Origin: Chrysophaeum taylorii | Taxonomy: Eukaryota > Sar > Pelagophyceae > Pelagomonadales > Pelagomonadaceae | Length of the DNA stretch: 21,990 nt | Reading direction: 5' to 3' | NCBI GenBank assembly: GCA_029834535.1 | Contig: JAQMWT010000265.1 | Span: forward strand, 1 to 21,990 | Part shown: positions 7,972-16,193 of the stretch, in pieces | Layout of the letters: each line of letters begins with the position of its first letter | Numbering within the stretch: position 1 is the first letter of the stretch | Translations under genes and position numbers: made by a program | Notes under the pieces: generated by a model | Databases searched by the model: none | Seen by the model: the letters and a program-made list of their open reading frames with translations, nothing else | Told to the model about the DNA's origin: nothing

Positions 7972-10539
7972 TCACAGACTCGTCCGTGAGGTCCCCATGC
8001 TACCGCCACACTGGCGGCAGCGTCCAGGGCGATATTGGACCTTATTTTCATACGAAAAATCCTGTTCGGGTGTCGCGTCGCTGACGGGACTATAATCAGC
8101 AGCGGGAGTTGGATCCGGTTCTTCGTGTTGGTCGTCATCGCTAGGTTTATCATCATGCTCGTTTTCGTGAGTCTCGCCCTCATTTTTTGATTCCTGTCTA
8201 ACTTCCGGCACTTGCTGTTCGCTTATAGCTGGTAGCGGGTCCTCTTGTCGTGTATTTGTTGGGATCTGTGCGAGTGCTTTGATCCGTGCGATCTCCTTGT
8301 TACGATTGACTGGCATGTCTGCGTCGACATGACAGTTGTAAGGGATTATTTTCCCATATCGCCCTTGATGTACAAGCAAGATAGAGCTGTGAACATCTCG
8401 AATAAATCGGTCCGCTCCGGGGAGGTTCGGGAGATAGTTGTTACTATGGAAGTAAGAGGCGGAGACGCTGGAGGGTTCCAGCTCGCGACTTTGAGGGTAG
8501 ACGAACGTGACAGGTTCGCCAAAGGGGAGAAGCTTCAAGAGCGGTGCCATGGGTGACATGATACGCCGGGGAACGGTGCATGTCATGTTTGTGCGCGAGG
8601 GCAGTCCATGAGAGCGCTCGTTGTCGGCTTGGATCTTATGCAGGAGAGCAAATGGGTGATAATACTCAGCGGCAATAGACTTTCCTTCGGTGCGTACACT
8701 GCGAAGGGTGAGGAGCCGAACTACGGTGCCTCGGGTGTTTTCCTTGCTAATGTTTTCAGCAAAGTTCCGCTGGTGGAGGTGGCGACCAAGGATTTGGAGT
8801 TGGAGACCAAGCTGCACCTTGAGGGGGTGGAAAGCTTCAGAGCGAAAAGTTGAGAAGGCATCAAACGATGTGATCTTCAAATTGACATCGAATTCGACTT
8901 TAATCACATTGACCACATAGAGGATGCCGGCCAGAACATCCTGTGCGTCTGATTTCCGCAGGAAATAGACCCATTTGTGTGCTGAGATAATACACACAAA
9001 GTGCATGATGTAGCGAAATCCGCCGTAGCACATGCTGATGCTCGGGTATGATACATCCATGTGGAGGTGTTGGCCAGGAGCATAGTCCAGTTCACCCTGG
9101 GACCAGGAATTGCTCTTGTGACGGAAGCTCACCTGCGATTGGCAGCGCTTGCATTCATTGCAGTCTTGCAGATACCGATCATCACCTGGGCGGAGATTCG
9201 TTACATTAGCGGCAATCGTTCGGCAAAGAATCTCGGGTTGTTGGTGGTGTACGCGGTGCCAGCGAGTGACCAAAAGCACTCTTTTGGCGTGCTGAATGGT
9301 GCCGGGCTGGTGCAAGGGAGCCAGAGCAGCAGTCGAGGCGCTGGGGGGGCTGGGTCGCTTGTCGACTCGGATTTTATCAACGGTTGCCTCGGCAAGCAGC
9401 GTCTCGAGGTTTGTTGATTTGCTTGGTTTGCGGATCGCATCATGGTGAGCATCTGCAACAGCATTGAAGAGGGAGGTGAGGTTCAGGTCTTCCTCTGATA
9501 AGAGACGGCTGGAGATGGCCGAGAAGTACTCTGCAACCTGGTTGATGTCTCCGGGGCTGGGGGTGCCTTGGCGTATCGTGGCCCATTCGACGTGAAGGTT
9601 CAAGTGGTGGTGCGATTCGTGGAATGCGAGGACAGCGCTGTACTCTGCCTGCAGCATGTGGCGCGGGACGGCGTTGGCCAGTGCCTTAAACGCGAAGTAC
9701 GGCGGGTGCTGTTGGAACAGTCGGAGCAGTTCCGGGTCCGAGTGGTGTCCAAACTTTGCGATTTCGTTGAGGGTCGCATAGCGGATGTGGTCTGGAGAGA
9801 TCGGCAGCAAGGCGTTGGAGTAGCCCGCGTTGGTTGGGTACGAGCCAGTGACCGAGTAGCACTTGGTGCTCGTCTGAAGCGTGCCTCCGATGTGGCCGAC
9901 ATAAGCCGCGTAAGTGGGACGTGCTTTGGACATAATGAGACCCTTGGGGTCATCGAGAGCAATTCGCCCTTGTGAGTCGATCGCGGCAAGGCCAAGATGC
10001 GAACGATTCATATAGTGGACCCAAGTGGACGGGCGCGAACAGCTGTGAGCGGCGGCCAAGGAGGCGGTGTAAGCGACGACCAGAAAGGCGGTGCCCTTGG
10101 GAACATCCAGGGAAAAGGAGTGCGTTGGGGAGAAGACTGCGGGTTGATGGGAACAGTCCAAAGTCTGAGGGGGCCTGGAATGTAGTGTGAGGGAGGCGCG
10201 CGATAAGTATCCACATGCGACGGCAGTAGCGGCGGTGTCGGTGATGGCTCCATCCAAATGGTAAGCACATTGAGACTCTGAGGCATGAAAACAGCGGACG
10301 GTGTTCCAAGCGGCGAGAGTGGGGTGTCGCGACAAATGGTTGTGCAGGAGTGTGAAAACCAGGAGGTGGGGTATGGACGCCATTGCGGCGTAGGAGGTGC
10401 CGTCTGCATCTAGACCGAGATCCGTGAAGGGCTTGGTGAGACGTGCGAGCATTTGGCAGATGCGGGCATTCTCGGAAATCGAGAGTTTCGAGGCGTTGGC
10501 GGGCTTGTAGGAGTAGGTGGCCTTGTGCTGGTAGTAGTC
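7972..10539 (-). pseudogene. Copia-like polyprotein: methyltransferase C-terminal part, zinc motif and DD35E integrase
   Basis: This open frame runs from just after a TAG at 10540-10542 to the stop at 7972. It is 826 residues counted from the first ATG at 10452, the numbering used here. The first 40 residues complete methyltransferase motifs IX-X. Residues about 200-275 hold a second IX-X-like segment. H399, H403, C431 and C434 (or C434/C437) form the GAG-pre-integrase zinc motif (WHRVHH ... CNECKRCQSQ). The integrase catalytic triad is D466 (HLHMD), D531 (ITSFD) and E566 (NFAEN), with 35 positions between the last two. After this comes a copia-like C-terminal region (LPFGEPVTFVY, about 642-652; GRYGKIIPYNCHVDAD, about 697-712). 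The tail from 735 is acidic and ends before any RT. Integrase inserts the cDNA copy into host DNA. The triad is intact, but the chain is cut off from Gag/PR by breaks. Confidence 0.8.
9613..10332 (-). other. Extra module between methyltransferase and integrase, with a second motif IX-X-like segment
   Basis: Residues about 41-280 of the integrase-bearing frame are not needed for integrase. Their end, IRYATLNEIAKFGHHS (about 223-238) followed by FKALANAVPRHMLQAEYSAV (about 255-274), lines up with C5-methyltransferase motif IX (R.LT..E.A...GF) and motif X (GNAVP, here ANAVP). No second PCQ or ENV is seen before it. Either a degenerate second methyltransferase C-terminal half is fused here, or the target-recognition region is unusually long and this is the true IX-X, making the segment at 10320-10500 a mimic. 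I favour a duplicated C-terminal half, with moderate doubt. Confidence 0.5.
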
Positions 10540-11322
10540 CTATGTGGAGCGGGGCACTGTACCACGAAGGGCGGGTTTGGCGATTCAGAGATCGTCAGGG
10601 ATGGTGTGACTGGGGTCCAGGAGAGGAACCATGCTCGGAGGCGAGGTTAACCAAGGAGAGGCGGTTTTCTCGAGGTTGTAGCCGGTGAGCGGGTGCCGGG
10701 CATACACAGCGAGATAGCGTGTCTTGCTGATGACGTCACCAAAAGCAGAGGCATTGTAGACGCCGGAGTGGCGGAAGTAGCCTAAGCGCTGATAACCTTT
10801 GGCGAGTTGAGCATACTCGTGGTGAGTTCGGGGGTTGGGAGGTACGTTCTCGACAATGGCATAGGTCGGGAGCGTGCAACGAACGAAGCGGATTTGTTCT
10901 TTGACGAAAAGGTCGGCGGTAACCGGAGTGGCATAGCCGTCGTATTCTTTCATTACACTCCGATGTTGGCAGGGCAAGGTAAAAACTGCCAGGTCGAATG
11001 TAGGGAGTCGTGTTTCGTCGGTTTGGAGTGCGGCATTGAGTTTTCTTAGGTCCGCATAGTGCTGGGCGTGCGGGAAGAGTTGTTGCGCACGGGTGCGCAG
11101 GATATCGTTGATTTCGCAGGTGACCACGACAGTAAGGCGTTTGTCGAATCGTTTGCGAAAAGTGTCGAAACCTTCCTGGTGAAGTCCACCTGCAATAATG
11201 GCGGTTTTGACCAGATGGATTGGTGTTTGCACAGAGATGTGTGCTGTGCCATTGAAGGCGTAGTGGACGACAGGATGTTGGGGGTTGAGCAGCTCGTTGA
11301 GATACAGAGAATGGTTCTGTTA
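10320..11322 (-). pseudogene. C5-cytosine DNA methyltransferase domain inside the retrotransposon
   Basis: This is an enzyme domain that transfers a methyl group from S-adenosylmethionine to carbon 5 of cytosine in DNA. Numbering from the GTG at 11232: TAIIAGGLHQEGFDTF (10-25) stands for SAM-binding motif I, VVTCEIND (36-43) is motif II, YADL (59-62) is motif III, and FTLPCQHRS (84-92) is motif IV with the catalytic cysteine C88 (10969-10971). YAIVENVP (124-131) is motif VI with the catalytic glutamate, and ASAFGDVISKTRYLAVYAR (161-179) is motif VIII. A short target-recognition stretch follows. After a TGA (10585-10587) and a TAG (10540-10542) in the same frame comes motif IX (LSISENARICQM), then motif X-like YAAMASIPHLL. 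Upstream the frame continues through the retroinsert at 11323-11685. Motif I is atypical because the usual FxGxGG is reduced. The domain identity is very likely; activity is excluded unless the stops are errors or are suppressed. Confidence 0.82.
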
Positions 11323-11685
11323 CCCTGATCGCCGACCGCATGGTTGCGATGGAGGACGGTGCCTCATGAATCCTGAGCCTTGCGAGGGCATCCGCCCTCC
11401 CGGCGTAGGTTGGCACCTATTCGCCTCTCGGGCGGGCCGGTTGGCAGCCGGAACGTTCGCAGTGGGGCGGGGTATGGCCGGGGGGCGCAGACGGAAGGTT
11501 ATCGACGAGTTGGTTGTCAGTCACATCGCGGTCTCCTCGTCGCATGGCGACAAGCTTGATGATCACTCTCCGCCGACCCACCTTTCGGCGCCCCTCGTCT
11601 ACAGGCCCGTGATTCCGGACTGGCTCCTGTCGGTCCGGGCTGGCTCCCATGCTCGGGAGAGGTCTGAAGTTAGTTAGTTAGTTAG
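11323..11685 (+). mobile_element. TTAG-tailed, 5'-truncated non-LTR retroinsert (copy 2)
   Basis: The insert ends in four TTAG units (11670-11685). Imperfect 15-base direct repeats, AGAATGGTTCTGTTA at 11308-11322 and AGAATGGCTCTGTAA at 11684-11698, differ at two positions and mark the target-site duplication. Removing 11308-11683 gives a continuous - strand frame from the protease side into the methyltransferase, which confirms that the insertion interrupted coding sequence. The 3' about 60 bases match retroinsert copy 1. The + strand ORF over it is not a recognised protein. Confidence 0.78.
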
Positions 11686-12462
11686 AATGGCTCTGTAACT
11701 TCGCAAAGTCAAGCGTGTGCGATTGTGAGAGTGTCTTTGCGACATGCTGTGTGATGTGTGCAATCTCATCTTGAGTGACATTCGTTTTCTTGTGTGAAAG
11801 CTGACCACAGTGGCGAGTATTTGCTTTGGGTGGGATGGCAGGGACAACAGGCCGTTAGGCTTGCGAGTGGCAAGTACGACGGCGGTCTTTCCTATAAGTG
11901 TTGCGTAATTGTGGGAGTCTGAGGTCGAGGACTTTAGAAGCTCATAAAGGTAGGGCTCGTGGGGCAGTGGCGGTTCTGTTGCTGTACATGCAGCTTTGAG
12001 CTGAGATGTTGCGGTAACTTGAAGACCTTGCCTGAATTGCGGGACGACCATAAATACGAGATATAAAGCGTAACCGGTTTTGTCTTTTGTATCCTTTGAA
12101 GAGAGACCTGCAGCCTGCAGATACAACGGTTTAACACCGATGAAGAAGCTGGTGAGAGTGCCTCGTCCCATATGAATGGTGTGTTCGGGAATTCGGCGTG
12201 TGGTCTCAGGAACAAAATTTTGAATTGTGCGCGTAAAGCAAAAATACGCGCCACCGTCGATCAAGGAGGTTTCGGTGCCGGGTCCATTGCACCCGTGCAG
12301 CGAGTTAGTCTTCTTTGAGGTCTTTCCTGGAGTGTAAGTTGCACAAAGAAAATCTGCGACTCTGGGTGAGATAGTTGATGAGGTCGGGAAATTCGTCATT
12401 TTGAGGTTTGGTGCCTGATGGAGTAAGGTGTGGTTGGCGGCACAGGCGTCGTCGGCAACCAT
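11686..12462 (-). pseudogene. Copia-like protease segment and start of the methyltransferase region
   Basis: The frame from 12462 contains TETSLIDGGAYFCFTRTIQN and then RIPEHTIHMGRGTLTSFFIG. This is the layout of a copia aspartic protease: a catalytic D-(S/T)-G-A followed by a 'G.G....' flap-like stretch. The catalytic aspartate would be residue 69 (12256-12258), and the usual Ser/Thr after it is Gly (DGGA). VVPQFRQGL further on corresponds to the protease C-terminal 'V...LLSV' region. This enzyme would cut the Gag-Pol polyprotein into working parts. The displayed frame is lost near 11800: between there and 11699 the better frame is one base over (it contains DEIAHITQHVAKTLS), and that frame leads into the methyltransferase across the retroinsert. 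Confidence 0.6.
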
Positions 12463-12906
12463 CAGCGAAAAAGCCGACTCTGGCGGAGAGCACGCATGTA
12501 GTCATTGTGACGTTTTGCGTAGTCTTCGGCGGAGTCTCTTCGGCGGAGTCTTCTTCATCATTGGTTTCGGGAATGGTGTCGTCGTAGAGGTCTAGCTGAC
12601 CGTTGTCGTCATAGAAACCGAGGTGTCCTTTGTCGTCTTGTTCATCGGTTTCGGCTTCGCCCTCATCAGGTGGATCGTCCTGGGGATCGGACGTTAACAT
12701 CTGGAGGAATTCGGCGGCGTCGTTTTCTGCTTCAGAGAGAAGTATCTCATCGGAGATTGTATTGTGGTGATGAGGTTGATTAGCTTGTTCATGTGTTCGG
12801 AGCTGGACGTATGTTGGCGACCGGCTTGGCTAAGATTCCGTATGGTTTGGAGCTTGCGACGGACTTCACGAAGGGGGACTTTGAAGCGTTGGTCAGGAGT
12901 AGATGG
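12440..12906 (-). pseudogene. Acidic linker between Gag and protease
   Basis: After the Gag stop at 12907 the same frame reads on with RFKVPLREVRRKLQTIRNLS to about 12760. After a shift, a strongly acidic frame (12700 to about 12440) contains DDPPDEGEAETDEQDDKGH and DLYDDTIPETNDEEDS. No zinc knuckle is visible. The stop and shifts suggest one former Gag-Pol reading with either a programmed or a degenerate junction. The function is unknown beyond spacer or assembly. Confidence 0.5.
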
Positions 12907-14679
12907 TTAGGGTGGATGAGGTTGTGTGGGGAGAGTGACCTTGCGAAGATGCGGGTGCTCGCGTTTGTCAGGGGTGACAGGAGGAGCGCGGGGACGGTGC
13001 TTGTTCTTCGGTGGGGTGACAGGGGTGGCCTTGGGCTTAGGACTGTCATTGATGTCGTAGTAAGACGGGGAGCGAGGATTAGGAGGCTTTTTGCCTGGAT
13101 GATTAGGAGACTTTTTGCCTGGAGGGGGCTTCTTGAGGTGCCGCGAGATCTGCTTCTTGCGGTAGGCGTGGAGTTGGTGAATGAGGTCATTGTCTTCCTC
13201 TTGATCAAGATTGGCCTCCGTGATAAAAACAGCGACGGGGTTGGCGTCTTCGACGGGGTCCGGTGGGGTGTCGTCTTCAGAGGGAGAGGTGTCATCGTCT
13301 TCGGTGAGGTGGAGACCGTGACGGCGGGAGCGAAAGCGGAGGTTGTCTTTGTCCTTTGTTGGCAGACGACCAAAGTCGGTGACGAAGCGCAAAGCCTTGA
13401 AGTTGAGAGTTGGGTGAGGCTTGAGGTGAGCCCAAAAGTTGCGCTCGAACGTTGAAATGACGGTGATGCGAGCGATGAGCTTAGGAAGGTGGTGGATGGC
13501 TTCCTTGTCTTCGTCGAGTAACAGCGAGTCGTTGGGATTGCGCAGACAGTTAGCAAGACGTGCAAAGCCCTTGATATGAGTTGGGGCGCGGTAGTCAAGC
13601 AAGCTTGGGGGGTACTTGAAACGAAGAATTTGGTGAAATTCTTCGAGGATCTTGTCGTCGGGAAGTTGGAGAGCAGCGTCGGTGGTAATCTGGCGCAGTT
13701 GCTGCTGGACATGGCGCATGTAGTCGATGTAGTGAGCAGGCTCATGTATTTCGGGGTTGAACGGCGTATCCAGAAAGGCATTATAGACATAATGCGCATG
13801 GTGGATGTGGTTCTGGCCCGTGTGCTTGTCGAGTGCTAGGCGAACTTGAAGCACAAATTCGAGTCCTATCGGGCAGGAGGATTCGAGTGCATCGATTTCG
13901 TCGTATGCTGGGTGCTTGACGGAGTCGCTACCGGCATGTAGGAAACGGCGAACTAGGGGGTGTGCGGTCTCGCGGAGATATACGATGAAGTCGGCTTCTT
14001 TTCCTTGGAGGTGGGGTTGGGTGATTGGATATAACTTGCCTTTTGTCATATCGGCTGGGTCCCTGTCTTTAGCTTTGAGTTCTTGGGGCTTTGGCTCGTA
14101 GACGTTGTCCAGGAAGTGCTTGCCGAACTTGCGGTAGACACTCTTGTAGTAGACGTAACGGCCTTGGAAATCTGGCGTGTTCCCGGCGGTAGAGTGGTGG
14201 TCGGGGTCCTTGTCGTATTCGTCGATACACTGGCTTAGGAGGGCGTCAGCGAGATCATTGGATCCGCGCAGGACGGATTCCCACGTGTAGAAGCACTGTA
14301 GGAGGTATTGAGTTGCACCTGTTTCAGGCATCAGGTGTTCGACGAACAATTGCATGACGCGAAATGAAAGCATCTGGGGTGTGACTTGAGCGTTGTCCAT
14401 TGACTTGAGGACGGCGCTAGGGGGGTCACTAAAGGTGTTGACCTTAGACTTGGGATCTTGTTGAGCCGGAGTGGGAGGCGGAGCCGCAGCAGCGACGGCA
14501 GGTGGTGGTGCTTGCGTTGCTTGCACTTGGGCGGTCAACGCGTTGAATTGAGCGTTGAATTGTGCCATCAAGCGGGCTTCTTGGTCTTGCATCTCTTTTT
14601 GATGCCTTGCTTCTAAGCGAGCTTCCATGCGAGCTTCTTGTTCTCGCATCTCCTTTTGGAGTTCATGATTGGTTAACAT
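12907..14679 (-). CDS. Gag-like structural protein of the copia-like element
   Basis: I place the start at the ATG at 14679 (MLTNHELQKEMREQ), giving about 590 residues. An earlier in-frame ATG at 14760 would add 27 residues of leader-like sequence. The N-terminus is a long charged coiled coil (QKEMREQEARMEARLEARHQ onward, about 50 residues), then a Pro/Ala-rich linker and a long, mostly helical region. The C-terminal 75 residues are very basic and rich in Pro/Lys (repeated PGKK(S/P)PN). These could bind RNA in place of the usual CCHC zinc knuckle, which is absent. The frame is intact. Its role as Gag is inferred from position, the coiled coil and the basic tail; I do not recognise a named Gag family. 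The long reverse-overlapping ORF at 12789-13799 is a shadow. Confidence 0.68.
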   Translation of the reverse strand: MLTNHELQKEMREQEARMEARLEARHQKEMQDQEARLMAQFNAQFNALTAQVQATQAPPPAVAAAAPPPTPAQQDPKSKVNTFSDPPSAVLKSMDNAQVTPQMLSFRVMQLFVEHLMPETGATQYLLQCFYTWESVLRGSNDLADALLSQCIDEYDKDPDHHSTAGNTPDFQGRYVYYKSVYRKFGKHFLDNVYEPKPQELKAKDRDPADMTKGKLYPITQPHLQGKEADFIVYLRETAHPLVRRFLHAGSDSVKHPAYDEIDALESSCPIGLEFVLQVRLALDKHTGQNHIHHAHYVYNAFLDTPFNPEIHEPAHYIDYMRHVQQQLRQITTDAALQLPDDKILEEFHQILRFKYPPSLLDYRAPTHIKGFARLANCLRNPNDSLLLDEDKEAIHHLPKLIARITVISTFERNFWAHLKPHPTLNFKALRFVTDFGRLPTKDKDNLRFRSRRHGLHLTEDDDTSPSEDDTPPDPVEDANPVAVFITEANLDQEEDNDLIHQLHAYRKKQISRHLKKPPPGKKSPNHPGKKPPNPRSPSYYDINDSPKPKATPVTPPKNKHRPRAPPVTPDKREHPHLRKVTLPTQPHPP

Positions 14680-15016
14680 TTTTCTTGGGTTCAGGAACGT
14701 CAGTGAGCGGGGCTTGTCTGGGAATCCTGAGGCTCTGCTGATACCGGGACTGGTGCCCAATACCTAGAGAACAGTAATCACAACTGTGTTACCCTTCAGC
14801 AGAGCGTGAGAACAGTGGTAGTCTGTCCTCGAATCTGTCTCTTAATCGAGGACAGCCGGTGTGAATAATACTGCGATTCCTTAAATCGAAAGGTGGCAAG
14901 GTTAGGAGAACTAACCCTAGAAGAAGGGGTACTAACCCTAATTCGGATTTTCTGTCTCTAGCAACACCTGTGAGAGACAACTCGTCAAGCTCGACCTCGC
15001 CGCCAACGAGATCAGG
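14680..15016. other. Leader or LTR-like region before gag
   Basis: No gene is seen. It contains a strong inverted repeat (14823-14855) and a G/A-rich stretch with repeated CTAACCCTA (14910-14940). A CCCTAGAAGAAGGGGTA block here (from 14914) resembles CCCTAGAAGAGGGGTA at 17306 beside the gypsy element. It lies where the 5' LTR and leader of the minus-strand element should be, but no second LTR copy is available to prove it. Confidence 0.4.
14823..14855. repeat. Perfect inverted repeat, possible hairpin
   Basis: CTGTCCTCGA (14823-14832) and TCGAGGACAG (14846-14855) are exact reverse complements around a 13-base loop. It lies about 150 bases upstream of the Gag start on the - strand, so in the transcript it could be a leader hairpin (packaging, dimerisation or a transcription stop). 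This is inference only. Confidence 0.7.
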
Positions 15017-15634
15017 ATGTCAACACAACCTTTGACACCTGTAGTCCCGACATACACACGGGCGCAGCAAACAATCTTCATACGTGGACAACTGGAACCC
15101 ACAGACTTTCACCAGCATGACCACTTGACCTATGAGGACACTTGTCAGCGTACAACTACAGTCTCTGGCTCTACAGACGCTGAAGCCATGATGGACGCCT
15201 TACTCATCCTGCACACATATATTGTATCGCGTGACATTCTCACCACCAAGTTCACATACAACGAGTTTACACGCGATTACACAGTCGAATTGAAACACGA
15301 ATACCTTGTCCCTGTACACGACATGCATACAGCTCACCTTAAGAATCAGGTGCAATGCAAACCGCACACCAGGGGGTGTGAGATACACATGCTCTCTGCC
15401 TTGAACAATACGACGATCGCACGAAGCACGTGCATCGCGTCAAACATCATTTGCTGTTCTTACGCCTGTGAACATTTTAAGTCAGACGCTGAAGCATACA
15501 AGTTGCATTCCCGCGCTAAAGACTCTGGACTACTTGCATCACTCCAAGACCATCTGCAAGTCCCAAGCAAGGTCATACGGACACTACCAACCCACCACTT
15601 CACAGTGGGCCTCCCAGGCCACTGCACTGGTTGA
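15017..15634 (+). CDS. Unidentified 205-residue ORF
   Basis: The frame opens with MSTQPLTPVVPTYTRAQQTI and runs 205 residues to TGA at 15632-15634. Codon choice is rich in ACA and CAC, unlike the flanking Helitron and Gag text. The protein is polar, with several Cys/His in the second half (CKPHTRGC, SNIICCSYACEH), but no complete zinc motif, membrane segment or enzyme motif is recognised. From about 15600 a neighbouring frame (TALVDLDKPAPSIILHHF) looks more protein-like, so the gene may be longer and broken by a shift. It could be a fragment of another mobile element or a host gene. Confidence 0.4.
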   Translation: MSTQPLTPVVPTYTRAQQTIFIRGQLEPTDFHQHDHLTYEDTCQRTTTVSGSTDAEAMMDALLILHTYIVSRDILTTKFTYNEFTRDYTVELKHEYLVPVHDMHTAHLKNQVQCKPHTRGCEIHMLSALNNTTIARSTCIASNIICCSYACEHFKSDAEAYKLHSRAKDSGLLASLQDHLQVPSKVIRTLPTHHFTVGLPGHCTG

Positions 15635-15969
15635 TCTGGACAAACCTGCGCCCTCAATCATTCTTCATCACTTCATGGCACGTCAACAACAACAAGATCA
15701 CCTGATGTTACCGTGCCTCCTGCTTAGTAGTCAAGGAAATCAACGTGGACCGTGCTCACAGCTCAGTTCACATGCATCGCTGTCTTGTGGAAGGATTCCA
15801 CCGCCCCTCACCTTTACGTCACCCATCGTCCGTCTTGACTGAGTCATGACACGTACGTACGAACGACCTTCATGCTTACCCCGAGCACCGAAGTATCGTT
15901 CGAGGGGGTGTTCAGTGACATCAACGTTGACCCTTACCCTTTACCCTCCCTACTCCCCTTTTATCCTTA
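15635..15969. other. Possible continuation of the unidentified gene, no intact frame
   Basis: The + frame of the preceding ORF resumes with protein-like text at about 15845-15960 (TPSTEVSFEGVFSDINVDPY) but with stops between. Another frame stays open to 15842. Nothing here is recognised. The region ends at the A that flanks Helitron copy D. Confidence 0.35.
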
Positions 15970-16092
15970 CTACTAATCGACAGATGTTTGTCTGTTTGTT
16001 TGTCTGTCTGTTTGTCCCTCGATTTAGGGTAAGGATCAGGTAGGCCCGCGAGCCAGACATTGATCCTCTCCGCCCGCCAGACATTGATCCTC

Positions 16093-16187
16093 CCCGCCCG
16101 TCAGGCACATCCCTCATACCCCACAAACCCACCCACATCCTTCATGCTCCCCACACACACCCCCCTCTTACAGTCGACATTTAAAGA
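16093..16187 (-). repeat. Minisatellite unit inside Helitron D
   Basis: On the - strand this segment matches the units at 15-298 (AAATGTCGACTG, the G-rich run, GAGCATGAAGGATGTGGGTG, GGGGTATGAGG, CCTGACGGGCGG). It sits between two copies of CAGACATTGATCCTC, suggesting gain by a template switch at the direct repeat. Confidence 0.75.
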
Positions 16188-16193
16188 CAGACA

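Larger units (their letters stand above)
7972..14980 (-). mobile_element. Ty1/copia-like retrotransposon carrying a DNA methyltransferase, truncated before RT
   Basis: Reading the - strand from right to left gives a leader, a 591-residue Gag with an N-terminal coiled coil, an acidic linker, an aspartic-protease-like segment, a C5-cytosine methyltransferase, a GAG-pre-integrase zinc motif, a DD35E integrase with a copia-like C-terminal part, and an acidic tail. PR before INT and INT before the (missing) RT is the copia order. The methyltransferase sits between protease and integrase in the same frame as the integrase. The left end is cut off near Helitron C, and the right boundary (LTR) could not be proven. 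The element is broken by frameshifts, two stops and a TTAG-tailed insert at 11323-11685. Confidence 0.8.

Noticed and set aside
11285..11677. 130-residue + strand ORF as a gene
   Set aside because: It spans the target-site duplication and the whole retroinsert. The frame is accidental and matches no known protein.
12789..13799. Long - strand ORF (336 residues)
   Set aside because: It overlaps the better Gag frame. It is Ser/Thr/Pro-biased low-complexity text with no domain, typical of a shadow frame.
14731..14745. GGTATCAGCAGAGC (- strand) as an initiator-tRNA primer binding site
   Set aside because: It has an internal extra CA relative to the usual GGTATCAGAGC and no defined LTR end beside it, so it is only suggestive.
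14910..14940. CTAACCCTA copies as an interstitial telomere
   Set aside because: Only two or three partial units separated by other sequence; better explained as part of a leader or LTR.
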